The notes: generated from the sequence alone by a model not told the origin. Shown: positions 45,762 through 56,800, numbered from the stretch's first letter. The stretch is 64,000 nt of DNA from Natranaerobius trueperi (GCF_002216005.1 NZ_NIQC01000006.1:1-64000), one strand, 5' to 3'. Made by a program: numbers and translations.

Positions 45762-46406
45762 ATGGTAAAAGCAGCTCAAGTAAAAGAGCTTAGAGAAAAA
45801 ACTGGTGCAGGAATGATGGATTGTAAGAAAGCTCTTACAGAAACCGATGGAGATATGGATAAAGCAATGGAATACTTAAAAGAGAAAGGAATATCTAAGG
45901 CGGCAAAGAAAGCTGACCGTATCGCTGCTGAAGGAAGAGTTGAATCTTACATACATTTAGGCGGAAAAATTGGAGTTATATTAGAAGTAAATTGTGAGAC
46001 TGACTTTGTTGCCAATAATGATGAATTTAAAGCATTTGCTAAAGATATAGCTATGCATGTGGCAGCTTCTGATCCTAAGTACGTATCACGTGATGAGGTT
46101 CCAGAGAAGGAAGTCGAAGCAGAAAAAGAAAGACTTAAACAAGAAGCTTTAAATGAAGGAAAACCTGAACATATTGTTGACAAAATGGTTGAAGGGCGTT
46201 TAGACAAATATTTTGAAGAAATTTGTCTATTAGATCAACCTTTTGTTAAAGATCCAGATAAGTCAGTAGGGGAAGTTAAGAAAGAAAAAATAGCTAAAAT
46301 TGGAGAAAATATTTCAATCAGACGATTTGTAAGATATGAAATGGGAGAAGGCATTGAGAAAAAAGAGGAAAATTTTGCTGAAGAAGTAGAAAAAATGATG
46401 AAGTAG
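45762..46406 (+). CDS. tsf: Elongation factor Ts (short form)
   Basis: EF-Ts recycles EF-Tu by releasing GDP. The 214-residue protein has the N-terminal UBA-like domain ([20 protein letters not shown]) and the core ([14 protein letters not shown]). It is shorter than E. coli EF-Ts (about 283), as seen in many Gram-positives. The start is ATG 45762, eight bases after AAGGGAGGA; an in-frame ATG at 45726 lacks a ribosome site. A hairpin follows at 46425. Confidence 0.95.
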   Translation: MVKAAQVKELREKTGAGMMDCKKALTETDGDMDKAMEYLKEKGISKAAKKADRIAAEGRVESYIHLGGKIGVILEVNCETDFVANNDEFKAFAKDIAMHVAASDPKYVSRDEVPEKEVEAEKERLKQEALNEGKPEHIVDKMVEGRLDKYFEEICLLDQPFVKDPDKSVGEVKKEKIAKIGENISIRRFVRYEMGEGIEKKEENFAEEVEKMMK

Positions 46407-46424
46407 TGATAAAGGAAGAATTCA

Positions 46425-46450
46425 GGGAACACTAATCGGTGTTCCCTTTT
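46425..46450 (+). terminator. Hairpin after tsf, probable weak terminator
   Basis: GGGAACAC (46425-46432) pairs with GTGTTCCC (46439-46446) around a six-base loop, followed by TTTT, one G and another T-rich run. It lies between tsf and pyrH and likely reduces read-through. Confidence 0.7.
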
Positions 46451-46522
46451 GTGAAATTTTTTAGATTATTAAAAGGAATTTTGTAATTACTGTAGAACAT
46501 AGTTAGAGAATTAGGGGGTTAA

Positions 46523-47245
<723 letters not shown>

Positions 47246-47256
47246 GAGGGGATTTT

Positions 47257-47811
47257 TTGGACTCTATATTTAAAGAAACAGAAAAGAAAATGGAAAAAGC
47301 GCTATCTTCCTTAAAGCAAGAATTGACATCGTTGCGTGCAGGTCGGGCAAATCCAAGCTTGCTTGAAGGAATAATGGTAGATTATTACGGTATGGCTACA
47401 CCACTTAATCAGCTAGCTAACATTTCTGCTCCAGAGCCAAGATTATTAGTTATTCAACCCTATGATAAAAGTGCTATACAAGATATTGAAAAAGCAATTC
47501 AAATGAGTGACTTGGGATTAACCCCTAATAATGACGGCGAAAAAGTACGACTTTCTATTCCTCAATTAACAGAAGAGAGACGTAAAGAGTTAGTTAAATT
47601 AGTTAAACAAAAAGGTGAGGATTCTAAAGTAGCAGTCCGTAACATAAGAAGAGAATCTAATGATGAATTAAAGCAATTAGAAAAAGAGAAAGAAATTTCT
47701 GAGGATGATAGCAAAAGAGGCCAAGAAAAAATACAAGAAATAACTGATAATTATATAAAAAAGATTGATGAAGCTTTAAAAGCTAAGGAAGAAGAGATCA
47801 CTTCATTTTAA
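47257..47811 (+). CDS. frr: Ribosome recycling factor
   Basis: RRF splits ribosomes after termination together with EF-G. The 184-residue protein has the family motif [14 protein letters not shown] and the C-terminal long helix ([20 protein letters not shown]). The start is TTG 47257 after AGGAGGGG. Its stop codon overlaps the start of the next small gene (TAATGA), indicating coupling. Confidence 0.96.
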   Translation: MDSIFKETEKKMEKALSSLKQELTSLRAGRANPSLLEGIMVDYYGMATPLNQLANISAPEPRLLVIQPYDKSAIQDIEKAIQMSDLGLTPNNDGEKVRLSIPQLTEERRKELVKLVKQKGEDSKVAVRNIRRESNDELKQLEKEKEISEDDSKRGQEKIQEITDNYIKKIDEALKAKEEEITSF

Positions 47812-48038
47812 TGAGTGAGTATAACGAGCTTAAGTTTCAATTAGTGGGCTTACCTTTAAAAAAAGCTATTAATTTGATGACAGAACAAAATTATAATTAT
47901 CAGATTGAGAAGTTGTCTTCTCCTAAAAAGAAGCCAAATAATACTAACAATCAACTTGATCAAGATTTGCTAAGAGTAGTAAATGTTGGTATAAATAATG
48001 AAGCTGTTCTATTAACAACTGTTCTAGAGGATAATTAA
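47811..48038 (+). CDS. Conserved small protein after frr
   Basis: This 75-residue protein has an N-terminal part, LKFQLVGLPLKKAINLMTEQ, and a C-terminal LLRVVNVGINNEAVLLTTVL, a plan like short proteins found after frr in several Clostridia. The two halves look like one small alpha/beta domain. I do not know a function. It starts inside the frr stop codon, so it is made only when frr is translated, and precedes a ferredoxin gene. Confidence 0.6.
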   Translation: MSEYNELKFQLVGLPLKKAINLMTEQNYNYQIEKLSSPKKKPNNTNNQLDQDLLRVVNVGINNEAVLLTTVLEDN

Positions 48039-48081
48039 TTATAATTATTCATATAAAGGGAGAGGAAAGGAGGTGGGAAAA

Positions 48082-48249
48082 ATGGCTTTTAAAATAACTG
48101 AAGAGTGCATCGCTTGTGGATCTTGTTTAGATGCATGTCCAGTAGATGCCATTGAGGAGGGTGAAGATATCTTCACTATTAACAATGATTGCACTGAGTG
48201 TGGTTCATGTGTTGATGAATGTCCTACTGACGCAATCGTAGAAGAATAA
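48082..48249 (+). CDS. 2[4Fe-4S] ferredoxin
   Basis: This 55-residue clostridial-type ferredoxin carries two CxxCxxCxxxCP motifs: CIACGSCLDACP (9-20) and CTECGSCVDECP (37-48). It is very acidic. It serves as a low-potential electron carrier. The ribosome site AAGGAGGTGG is strong, so expression is probably high. It lies between the frr-linked small gene and uppS, in a block with dxr and ispG; IspG needs reduced ferredoxin or flavodoxin, so a supply role is possible but unproven. It ends before a strong hairpin. Confidence 0.95.
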   Translation: MAFKITEECIACGSCLDACPVDAIEEGEDIFTINNDCTECGSCVDECPTDAIVEE

Positions 48250-48260
48250 TTAAAATATAC

Positions 48261-48293
48261 AGACGCCCCCTCATAATTGAGGGGGCGTCTGTT
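48261..48293 (+). terminator. GC-rich hairpin after the ferredoxin gene
   Basis: A perfect 13-bp stem AGACGCCCCCTCA / TGAGGGGGCGTCT (48261-48273 and 48278-48290) with a four-base loop, followed by GTTTCC. The tail has only three Ts, so it could be an attenuator or an mRNA-stabilising hairpin. It separates ferredoxin from uppS. Confidence 0.65.
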
Positions 48294-48313
48294 TCCGTAC
48301 AGAGGTGGGAATA

Positions 48314-49054
48314 GTGAATATCAAGAAATATTTAGAAAAAATAGATTATAGTAAAGTCCCTAAGCACATTGCTATTATTATGGATGGAAATGGTAGATGG
48401 GCAAAGGCTAAAGGGTTACCGAGAGTAGCAGGACATAGGCAGGGAGTAGAAGCAATTAAAAGAGTATCTGAAATTTGTCAAGAACTAGGGGTTCAATATC
48501 TAACTTTATTTGCTTTTTCAACAGAAAATTGGAAAAGACCAAAGAGTGAAGTTGATTTTCTAATGTCTTTACCACAAGAATATCTCAAAAGAGAGCTGAA
48601 TAATTTAAAAAAAAATAACATAAAGATAACTGTCATGGGTGACCTTCATTCTTTACCCTCTAAAACTCGTGAGGTAGTAGAAAATGGGATTGAAGAAACT
48701 AGAAATAATACATCCTTAAACATGAATTTTGCTTTGAATTATGGTGGAAGAAAAGAAATAATTGATACCTGTAGAAAATTAGCAAAAAAAGTTGCAGATA
48801 AAGAGATAGATGTTTCTGATATAACAGAAGAGTTTTTTTCAAATTATTTATACTCACCTCATATTCCGGATCCAGATCTACTTGTGCGTACCAGTGGGGA
48901 ATTACGTATAAGTAACTTTTTGCTTTGGGAGTTAGCTTATAGTGAATTCTGGTTTGATGATGTATTATGGCCGGACTTTCAAAAAGAAAGCTTATTACAA
49001 GCAGTATTAGACTATCAAAATAGAAAAAGAAGGTTCGGTAAAGTTGAAAAGTAG
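48314..49054 (+). CDS. uppS: Undecaprenyl diphosphate synthase
   Basis: UppS condenses isopentenyl units onto farnesyl diphosphate to make the C55 lipid carrier of cell-wall synthesis. The 246-residue protein has the catalytic Asp24 in IIMDGNGRWAKAKGLPRVAG, FSTENWKRPKSEVDFLM and VRTSGELRISNFLLWELAYSE. The start is GTG 48314, close behind GAGGTGGG; GTG 48305 overlaps that site. cdsA, dxr and rseP follow, the usual order. Confidence 0.94.
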   Translation: MNIKKYLEKIDYSKVPKHIAIIMDGNGRWAKAKGLPRVAGHRQGVEAIKRVSEICQELGVQYLTLFAFSTENWKRPKSEVDFLMSLPQEYLKRELNNLKKNNIKITVMGDLHSLPSKTREVVENGIEETRNNTSLNMNFALNYGGRKEIIDTCRKLAKKVADKEIDVSDITEEFFSNYLYSPHIPDPDLLVRTSGELRISNFLLWELAYSEFWFDDVLWPDFQKESLLQAVLDYQNRKRRFGKVEK

Positions 49055-49065
49055 GAGGATCTGAT

Positions 49066-49851
49066 GTGCTTAGTAGAATAATTACTGCAGTTATAGGGAT
49101 TCCAATTGGCTTATTTCTGATACACTATGGTGATTTACCGTTACTGATAACAGCAATGATTTTTGGTGTTTTAGGTTTATTTGAGATATCTGATATAAGT
49201 TATAGAATACAGTATCCGGTGCTCAAATCAATTGCTGTACCTGGTTTGATTTTTTTGTTAGTAGGGTTTCATTTTGTTAATTGGATTGCGATTTTGTTTA
49301 TTATTTCATTGATTGTGTTAAGTTTGTCTATATATATACTTTTTACATATCCTCAAAATAATTTTAATACTTTTGGTGGCACTATCACTGCAATAATATA
49401 TTTGTCATGGATTTTTGGTTTTACTCTTGCGATAAGAACCATGGATGGTGGCTTTTTTGCGATAGTATATTTACTCCTAATTATTTGGGGGACGGATTCT
49501 GGTGCATACTTTATTGGGTTGAAGTTTGGGAAAAATAAGTTAGTACCGCATATCAGCCCTAAAAAATCTGTAGAGGGCGCTTTTGGAGGTATTTTGATAG
49601 CAGCTATTTTTTCACTAATCTTTTTTAATCTTATTGGAGTGAATATCTTAACATCACTGATCATAGGTGTTTTAATATCTGTTTTAGCACAAATTGGTGA
49701 TCTTTTTGAGTCTTCATTTAAACGAATTGCTCAAATAAAAGATTCTGGTAATATACTACCAGGCCATGGTGGTATATTAGATAGGTTTGATAGCTTTTTC
49801 TTTGCGGTTCCATTTTATTTTTTTATCTTAAGATTAATAAATTTACTTTAA
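49066..49851 (+). CDS. cdsA: Phosphatidate cytidylyltransferase
   Basis: CdsA activates phosphatidic acid to CDP-diacylglycerol for phospholipid synthesis. The 261-residue membrane protein has about seven membrane segments and the C-terminal signature region DSGNILPGHGGILDRFDSFFF, with GTDSGAYFIGLKFGKNKL before it. The start is GTG 49066, seven bases after AGGAGG; an overlapping ATG at 49064 gives a stop at once. Confidence 0.94.
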   Translation: MLSRIITAVIGIPIGLFLIHYGDLPLLITAMIFGVLGLFEISDISYRIQYPVLKSIAVPGLIFLLVGFHFVNWIAILFIISLIVLSLSIYILFTYPQNNFNTFGGTITAIIYLSWIFGFTLAIRTMDGGFFAIVYLLLIIWGTDSGAYFIGLKFGKNKLVPHISPKKSVEGAFGGILIAAIFSLIFFNLIGVNILTSLIIGVLISVLAQIGDLFESSFKRIAQIKDSGNILPGHGGILDRFDSFFFAVPFYFFILRLINLL

Positions 49852-49883
49852 AATAAAAGTGTTATAAATGGAGGCTGGAATGT

Positions 49884-51059
49884 ATGACAAAAAGGATTAG
49901 TATTTTAGGGTCTACTGGTTCTATTGGAACTCAAACATTAGATATAATAGAAGAACAGAGTGATAGATTCGAAGTATTAGCTTTAACAACTAATAAAAAT
50001 ATAGATTTACTTGTTAAACAAGCTAGTAAATTTCAACCAGAATTATTAGTTGTAGGTGACCAGACTTTAGAAGAGGATCTTAAGAATAGTCTATATAATT
50101 CAAGTTTAAAAAATATTGAAGTAGCTTCTGGAAAACAAGGGTTAATTAAAGCTGCTACATTATCAGAAATTGATGTAGCTGTCGTTTCTGTAGTTGGTTT
50201 TAGTGGTGTTGTTCCAACTATTTCGGCAATTAAAAGTGGTAAAGATATCGCATTAGCTAATAAGGAGACCTTAGTTGCTGCTGGTAATATAGTAATTGAT
50301 GAGGTCGAGAAAAATAATGTTAAACTACTACCTATTGATAGCGAACACTCAGCCATTTTCCAGTCATTAATAGGAGAAGAATCTAGAAACATAGAACGTT
50401 TAATCTTGACAGCTTCTGGAGGACCGTTTCTTGGTAAGACTAGAGATCAATTAACTGAAATCAAGCCAAAAGATGCATTAAAACATCCTAATTGGGATAT
50501 GGGTAAAAAAATCAGTATTGATTCAGCTACGCTTATGAATAAGGGGTTAGAAGTTATAGAAGCTCACTGGTTATTTGGAGTTGATTATGATAATATTGAT
50601 GTTGTAATACATCCACAATCAATAGTTCATTCATTAGTGGAATATGTCGATGGTGCTATAAAGGCAGAACTTGGATTACCGGACATGAAGGTACCTATAC
50701 AATACGCTTTAAGTTATCCTTCACGTTTTCCAAATAAACTATCATCAATCGATCTTACAAAGCATGATTTAAGTTTTACTCAACCAGATAATGATGCTTT
50801 CCCTCTACTAAAGTTAGCTTATGAGGCTGGTAAAACAGGTGGCACTTTGCCATGTGTCTTAAATGCCGCAAATGAAATAGCAGTAAGTGAATTTTTAAAT
50901 GAGAATATTACTTTTTTAGATATTCCCGACTATATAAAGCTTGTAATGAATAAACATCAAGTTATAGATAACCCCTCGGTTGAAAACTTAATTGAGGCTG
51001 ACCGATGGGCAAGAGAGGAATGCCTTAATTCCATAAAATACTGGAAAAAGGGTGAATGA
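49884..51059 (+). CDS. dxr: 1-deoxy-D-xylulose-5-phosphate reductoisomerase
   Basis: Dxr makes 2-C-methyl-D-erythritol 4-phosphate in the MEP isoprenoid pathway. The 391-residue protein has the NADPH-binding N-terminus ILGSTGSIGTQTLDII, the ANKETLVAAG motif, the substrate region PIDSEHSAIFQSL and the conserved HPNWDMGKKISIDSATLMNK stretch. Its stop codon overlaps the ATG cluster of rseP. Confidence 0.96.
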   Translation: MTKRISILGSTGSIGTQTLDIIEEQSDRFEVLALTTNKNIDLLVKQASKFQPELLVVGDQTLEEDLKNSLYNSSLKNIEVASGKQGLIKAATLSEIDVAVVSVVGFSGVVPTISAIKSGKDIALANKETLVAAGNIVIDEVEKNNVKLLPIDSEHSAIFQSLIGEESRNIERLILTASGGPFLGKTRDQLTEIKPKDALKHPNWDMGKKISIDSATLMNKGLEVIEAHWLFGVDYDNIDVVIHPQSIVHSLVEYVDGAIKAELGLPDMKVPIQYALSYPSRFPNKLSSIDLTKHDLSFTQPDNDAFPLLKLAYEAGKTGGTLPCVLNAANEIAVSEFLNENITFLDIPDYIKLVMNKHQVIDNPSVENLIEADRWAREECLNSIKYWKKGE

Positions 51060-51061
51060 TG

Positions 51062-52078
51062 ATGACAACAGCTGTATATTCAATTATAATTTTTGGAGTA
51101 TTAATATTCATCCATGAACTTGGACATTTTGTTTTTGCAAAATTAAGTGGAGTATCAGTGATGGATTTTGCTTTAGGGTTTGGTCCTAAACTGGTAAGTT
51201 TCCAAAAAGGTGAAACTAACTATTCTCTTCGTGTTGTACCTTTAGGAGGATTTGTTCGTATGAGAGGTGAAGACCCAGATGAAGCTGATGAACCAGGTAG
51301 TTTTCTTAAGGCTTCACCTTTACAAAGAATTGGTATATTAGCAGCTGGTTCTATAATGAATTTTGTATTAGCTTTTATACTTCTATCTATTTTGCACGGG
51401 ATGGTTGGTATACCCGGAGAAGACCCTAATCAAATAGGTGAAATAGTAGAAGGCGGCGCTGCAGAAGAGGCTGGCCTACAACAAGGTGATGAGATTGTTG
51501 AAATTAATGACACTGAAATAACTGAATGGGAACAACTGGTATCTATAATTAATGAAAATCCCGGTGATGAGTTAGAGTTAACTATCATAAGGGATGGTGA
51601 GCCTTTAGAGGTTAGTGTTGTACCAGAAGAGGAGCCTGAAACTGGTAGAGGTGTAATTGGAGTAACTAATTTGCAACCAGCTTCATTTCCACAAGCTATA
51701 GCCCATGGGTTTGAACAGACTGTGTTTTTTATACAAATGCTGTTTGTAGGACTATATCAAATGATAACAGGTCAGGTAGAACCTGATGTAGCAGGACCTG
51801 TTGGAATAGTTCATATGGTTGGAGAAGTTGCTGAGACGGGATTTGTTAATTTATTTCCTTTTACTGCTTTTTTAAGTATAAACCTTGGTGTATTGAATTT
51901 ACTGCCTATCCCAGCACTAGATGGAAGTCGTATTATATTTACAGTTATTGAACTAGTAAGAGGAAAACCAATTGATCCCAATAAAGAAAATTTTGCCCAT
52001 TTTATTGGATTTGCGTTCTTACTTTTATTGATGTTTGTCATTTTATATAATGATCTATTACGGTTAGATGTATTTTGA
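51062..52078 (+). CDS. rseP: Intramembrane zinc metalloprotease RseP/RasP (site-2 protease)
   Basis: RseP cuts membrane-anchored proteins such as anti-sigma factors within the membrane. The 338-residue protein has the active-site HELGH (His18, Glu19, His22), one PDZ domain (about 115-190, LQQGDEIVEINDTEI) and the second catalytic motif NLLPIPALDGSR. Three in-frame ATGs lie at 51056, 51059 and 51062; I chose 51062 as best spaced from AAGGGTGA. Confidence 0.94.
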   Translation: MTTAVYSIIIFGVLIFIHELGHFVFAKLSGVSVMDFALGFGPKLVSFQKGETNYSLRVVPLGGFVRMRGEDPDEADEPGSFLKASPLQRIGILAAGSIMNFVLAFILLSILHGMVGIPGEDPNQIGEIVEGGAAEEAGLQQGDEIVEINDTEITEWEQLVSIINENPGDELELTIIRDGEPLEVSVVPEEEPETGRGVIGVTNLQPASFPQAIAHGFEQTVFFIQMLFVGLYQMITGQVEPDVAGPVGIVHMVGEVAETGFVNLFPFTAFLSINLGVLNLLPIPALDGSRIIFTVIELVRGKPIDPNKENFAHFIGFAFLLLLMFVILYNDLLRLDVF

Positions 52079-52098
52079 TTCAGGGGAGGAAATTAAAT

Positions 52099-53163
52099 AT
52101 GACTGGTAATAGACACCGTACTTTTCCTATACATGTATCAAACTTAGAAATCGGTGGTAATAATCCAATTATTATACAATCGATGACTAACACTAGGACT
52201 CATGAACTAGAAAATACTCTTGCACAAATAAATGAACTTTATAATGCAGGATGTCAAGTAGTACGAGTTGCAGTGCCTGATAAACAAGCAATTCAAACTT
52301 TACCTTTATTAGTTGCAAAATCTCCGGTACCCCTCGTCGCAGATATCCATTTCAACTATCAATTGGCTATTGATGCTATTAAGTCTGGTGTATCTAAAAT
52401 TAGAATTAACCCTGGCAATATAGGTTCAGTTGACAAAGTATCTGATATTGTTTCGGTTGCTAAAGAATTCAAAGTCCCCATTAGGATTGGTATTAATTCA
52501 GGATCTTTAGAAAAGAGTCTTTTAGATAAATATGGTGGCCCTACCCATATGGCTCTTGTTGAGAGTGCAGTTAATAATGTGATGATGTTATCAAAAATGA
52601 ACTTTCATAATGTTATAGTTTCAATTAAAGCTTCAGATGTTATGACAACAATTAGAGCCAACCAAGAGTTTGCAAAGCGTCTGTCAAATCCATTGCATTT
52701 AGGAATAACTGAAGCTGGAACTATTAAACAGGGGACTATTAAAAGCGCTGCAGGCATTGGAAGTTTATTAGCCCAAGGTATTGGTGATACTATCAGGGTG
52801 TCATTGTCAGGCTCACCAGTTGATGAGGTAGAAGTTGCTAAAACTCTATTATCTTCTTTAGGTTTATCTAAGGGAGTAGAAATTATTTCTTGTCCTACTT
52901 GCGGTAGGACAGATATCGATGTAGAACAATTAGCTTTAGAAGTTGAAAAGCTTTTAAGTAATTATCAAGTACCAATTAAAGTTGCAGTTATGGGATGTGC
53001 TGTAAATGGGCCTGGTGAAGCTAAAGAAGCGGATTTGGGTGTAGCCGGAGCTAAAGATTATGGTGTTCTTTTTAAAAAAGGAAAAATAGTTAAGAAAGTA
53101 CCAAGAGACGAACTTATGGATATTTTGATGACTGAAATTGAGCAAGCTGCTCAACTAAAATAA
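52099..53163 (+). CDS. ispG: 4-hydroxy-3-methylbut-2-enyl diphosphate synthase (IspG)
   Basis: IspG is the [4Fe-4S] enzyme of the MEP pathway that needs reduced ferredoxin or flavodoxin. The 354-residue protein contains the cluster cysteines in SCPTCGRTDID and MGCAVNGPGEAKEAD, and the N-terminal IIQSMTNTRTHE. ATG 52099 follows GGGGAGGA. The frame extends upstream to a TTG at 52075, but that precedes the ribosome site. It is followed by a glycosyltransferase, not by proS as in many relatives. Confidence 0.96.
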   Translation: MTGNRHRTFPIHVSNLEIGGNNPIIIQSMTNTRTHELENTLAQINELYNAGCQVVRVAVPDKQAIQTLPLLVAKSPVPLVADIHFNYQLAIDAIKSGVSKIRINPGNIGSVDKVSDIVSVAKEFKVPIRIGINSGSLEKSLLDKYGGPTHMALVESAVNNVMMLSKMNFHNVIVSIKASDVMTTIRANQEFAKRLSNPLHLGITEAGTIKQGTIKSAAGIGSLLAQGIGDTIRVSLSGSPVDEVEVAKTLLSSLGLSKGVEIISCPTCGRTDIDVEQLALEVEKLLSNYQVPIKVAVMGCAVNGPGEAKEADLGVAGAKDYGVLFKKGKIVKKVPRDELMDILMTEIEQAAQLK

Positions 53164-53199
53164 TTGTTTTAAATATGTGTCGACGTGGGGGTTTTAGTT

Positions 53200-53832
53200 G
53201 TGAGTGAGATTGTAGCTATTATACCTGCTTATAACGAAGAAGGTACAATTGGCAATGTCTTATCAGCATTAAATGAATCAGATTTAATTGGTCAAACCGT
53301 TGTTGTAAGTGATGGTTCTACTGATAATACAGTAGAAGTCTCAAAGCAATTTAATGCTCAAGTTGTTGAACTTAAACACAATGTAGGTAAGGGTGGAGCG
53401 ATGAAAGCAGGCCTTGATCAAATAACTTCTAATATAATTGTATTTTTAGATGCTGATTTAATAGGATTAACCCCTGATCATATAAGTGATCTATTAATTC
53501 CTGTACTAGAAGATGAAGCAGATATGACCGTTGGTATATTTGAAAAAGGACGTATAGCTACAGATTTAGCTCAAAAAGTTGCCCCATATCTCTCTGGGCA
53601 AAGAGCTGTAAATAGGAAAGTATTGTCAGACATATCTGATTTAGATATGTCGCGATTTGGTGTTGAAGTTGCCTTAAATCGTCATATAGAGGAAAATAAT
53701 ATTCGCGTTAAAGAAGTAATTTTAAATGATGTGAGCCATGTAATGAAGGAAGAAAAGCTTGGAGTATTTCGAGGATTTGCTGCACGTATGAAGATGTACT
53801 GGGAAATAGTAAAATATTTTGCTAAAAATTAG
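53200..53832 (+). CDS. Family 2 glycosyltransferase
   Basis: This 210-residue GT-A type enzyme has the N-terminal AYNEEGTIGNVLSAL motif, DGSTDNT, and the DADLIG catalytic metal motif, plus a SGQRAVNR stretch. It is shorter than processive cell-wall enzymes and lacks membrane segments; its donor and acceptor sugars cannot be told. Related short GT2 enzymes make glucosyl-3-phosphoglycerate or act on polyprenyl phosphates. The start is GTG 53200 after GTGGGGG. It sits between ispG and polC, where proS is found in many Firmicutes. Confidence 0.85.
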   Translation: MSEIVAIIPAYNEEGTIGNVLSALNESDLIGQTVVVSDGSTDNTVEVSKQFNAQVVELKHNVGKGGAMKAGLDQITSNIIVFLDADLIGLTPDHISDLLIPVLEDEADMTVGIFEKGRIATDLAQKVAPYLSGQRAVNRKVLSDISDLDMSRFGVEVALNRHIEENNIRVKEVILNDVSHVMKEEKLGVFRGFAARMKMYWEIVKYFAKN

Positions 53833-53856
53833 AGTTATTTAGAAGGGGAGAGGTAA

Positions 53857-56800
53857 ATGGCAGCTGAACAGCTAATACCAAATATTTTAAAGGAATATGT
53901 TGTTAAATGCATTGTAGATCCCCCTAAAAATAGATGGGTATTATTAATAAATCCTAATGAAAAAATCACTCAAGATTTTTTATCTAAACTTCATGAGACA
54001 CTTTTAGAAAGTATTAACTCTCTAAAAGAAGTCTCTTTTATTTTTGTTACAAAACAACAGAGCTTTGATGAATTTTTCAACTTAAATAAGCCATTATTAG
54101 AGAATTATCTTTCGAAGTATTATCCTTCAGCTTATAGTTGTATACATGATATAGATTTTTCAAGTGATGAAGATATTGTTAATATTAATTTTAGGAATAA
54201 AACTAATATGGAAATTGCTAGGAAGAAAGATTTTCAAAAGTTAGTAAAAGATTACTTTGCAATTGGTTACAGTAATAAAGTTACAATTCAATTGAATGAT
54301 TTAAATATAAAAGAGGAAAACGAAAAACAAGACAATGAAAATATTAAGTATATAACTGATATTAATGATTACAATGATACTGCTAAAGCTTCCCATAAGC
54401 CTAAAGTAGGACAAGTTATATTAGGAAAAGAAATTAAAACTGAAGAAAGTCAAATTGAAGAAGTTGACGATGAAGAAAAGTCTATAACATTACGAGGGAA
54501 GGTTTTTGATCTTCAATGTAGAGAATTAAGAAGTGGTAGAACTCTTGTAATTTTTAATATAACTGATTATACCGATTCAATAGGTATTAAAGTGTTTCTA
54601 AATGAAGACCAGACTACACCGGATTTGTTAGAGAAAGGAAAATGGGTGAAAATTAGGGGACCTGTAAAGACTGATAATTTCACTCAGGAGTTAACAGTTT
54701 TTGCAAATGACATCTCACTTTCATCTGACCCGTTAGTAAGAGGAGATGATTGTGAAGAGAAACGAATAGAATTGCACAGTCACACTCGTATGAGTACTTT
54801 AGATGCTACCTGTTCAGCTTCTGAATTAGTAGATCTAGCATATGAATGGGGACATAAAGCAATTGCAATAACAGACCATGGTGTTGTTCAATCTTTTCCA
54901 GAAGCTTTTGAAGCTGCAAAAGATAGGGATATAAAAGTTTTATATGGTGTAGAGGCATATTTAGTTGATGACGAAGAAAACTACAAGGGTAAATCATATC
55001 ATTGTATTATTTTAGTGAAAAATTATCAGGGATTACAGGATCTTTATAGGCTTATAACAAAATCACATTTAGAGTTTTTCTATAGACAACCAAGAATCCC
55101 AAAAAAATATTTAGAAGAAGTAAGAGATAACTTAATTATTGGATCGGCCTGTGAGCGTGGAGAAGTAATACAGGCAATATTAACAGGGAAATCTGAGTCA
55201 GAGGTAAAAGATATAGCTAGTTTTTATGATTATCTAGAAATCCAGCCTAAAGGAAACAATGAATTTTTAATTAGAAACGAAACTTTTTCATGTGAAGAAG
55301 ATTTAGAGAATTTAATGAAACAAGTTGTAGAAATAGCCAAAGAACTAGATAAACCTTTTTGTGCTACTGGGGATGTTCATTTTTTACATCCCTGGGATAA
55401 AAATTATCGTAAAATACTTATGGCAGGTCAAGGGTTCGATGATCTAACTCAGCCACCATTATACATGAAAACAACTGAAGAAATGTTGCAAGAATTTGAG
55501 TATTTAGAAGAAGATGCTAGAAAAGCCGTTATAGATAATCCAAATCATGTAGAAGCACAAGTTGAAGAAAAATTAGTTCCAGTCCCTCAAGATCTGTTTA
55601 CACCGAATATTCCAGGATCTGAAGAGCAGATTACAAATATGGCATATGAAAAGGCAAGAAAGCTTTACGGAGAAGAATTACCAGAAATAGTGGAGTCTAG
55701 ATTAGAATCTGAATTGAAAAGTATTGTTGATCAAGGATATGCAGTAATTTACCTAATTAGTCATAAACTTGTAAAAAAATCTCTTGACGATGGTTATTTG
55801 GTTGGTTCGCGGGGATCTGTTGGATCTTCATTAGTCGCAACAATGACAGATATAACAGAGGTTAACCCCTTACCACCACATTATCGTTGTCCTTCTTGTA
55901 AATATAATAAATTTATCCAAGATGGTTCAGCAGGTTCTGGGGTTGATCTTCCCGATCAAAATTGCTCTGAATGTGGCACCAATCTTGAAAAAGATGGACA
56001 TGATATTCCGTTCGCAGTTTTTATGGGTTTTCATGGCGAAAAAGTTCCTGATATTGATTTGAACTTTTCAGGGGAATACCAACCAATAGCTCATGAATAT
56101 ACAGAAGAACTATTTGGAAGCGACTGTGTTTTTAAAGCTGGAACGATAGGTACTATCGCCGATAAAACTGCTTATGGTTTTGTAAAAGGCTATCTAAGTG
56201 ATAATGATTTACATTATAGACAAGCAGAAGTTAATAGACTAGTTTCTGGTTGCACTGGTGTAAAAAGAACAACAGGTCAGCATCCAGGTGGTTTAATGAT
56301 AGTACCAAGTGATAGAGACATCCATGAATTTTGTCCTGTTCAAAGACCTGCTGATGATACAAATACAGAGGTTCGAACTACTCATTTTGATTATAATGCT
56401 ATTAGTGATAGATTACTAAAACTAGATATTTTAGGCCATGATGTTCCCACAATAATTCATATGCTAGAGAGTATGACAGGAGTTGATCCTCTAGAGATTT
56501 CTTTAGATGACCCTGATACTGTAAAGATTTTCTCATCAGCGAAACCACTAGGGGTAAGTGAAGATGATATTGATTGTCAGGTGGGGACATTAGGTATACC
56601 AGAATTTGGGACAAGATTTGTTAGGCAGATGTTAGAGGATACAAAGCCTGCAACTTTTTCTGAATTAGTTAGAATATCTGGACTAAGTCACGGAACTGAT
56701 GTTTGGTTGAATAATGCTCAAGATATGATAGCTGAAGGTACTGCTGAATTGAGTGATGTTATTTCAACACGTGATGATATAATGGTCTATCTAATGTATA

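Noticed and set aside
45762-46406. EF-Ts truncated by mutation
   Set aside because: At 214 residues it has both conserved motifs and a proper stop; short EF-Ts forms are normal in several phyla.
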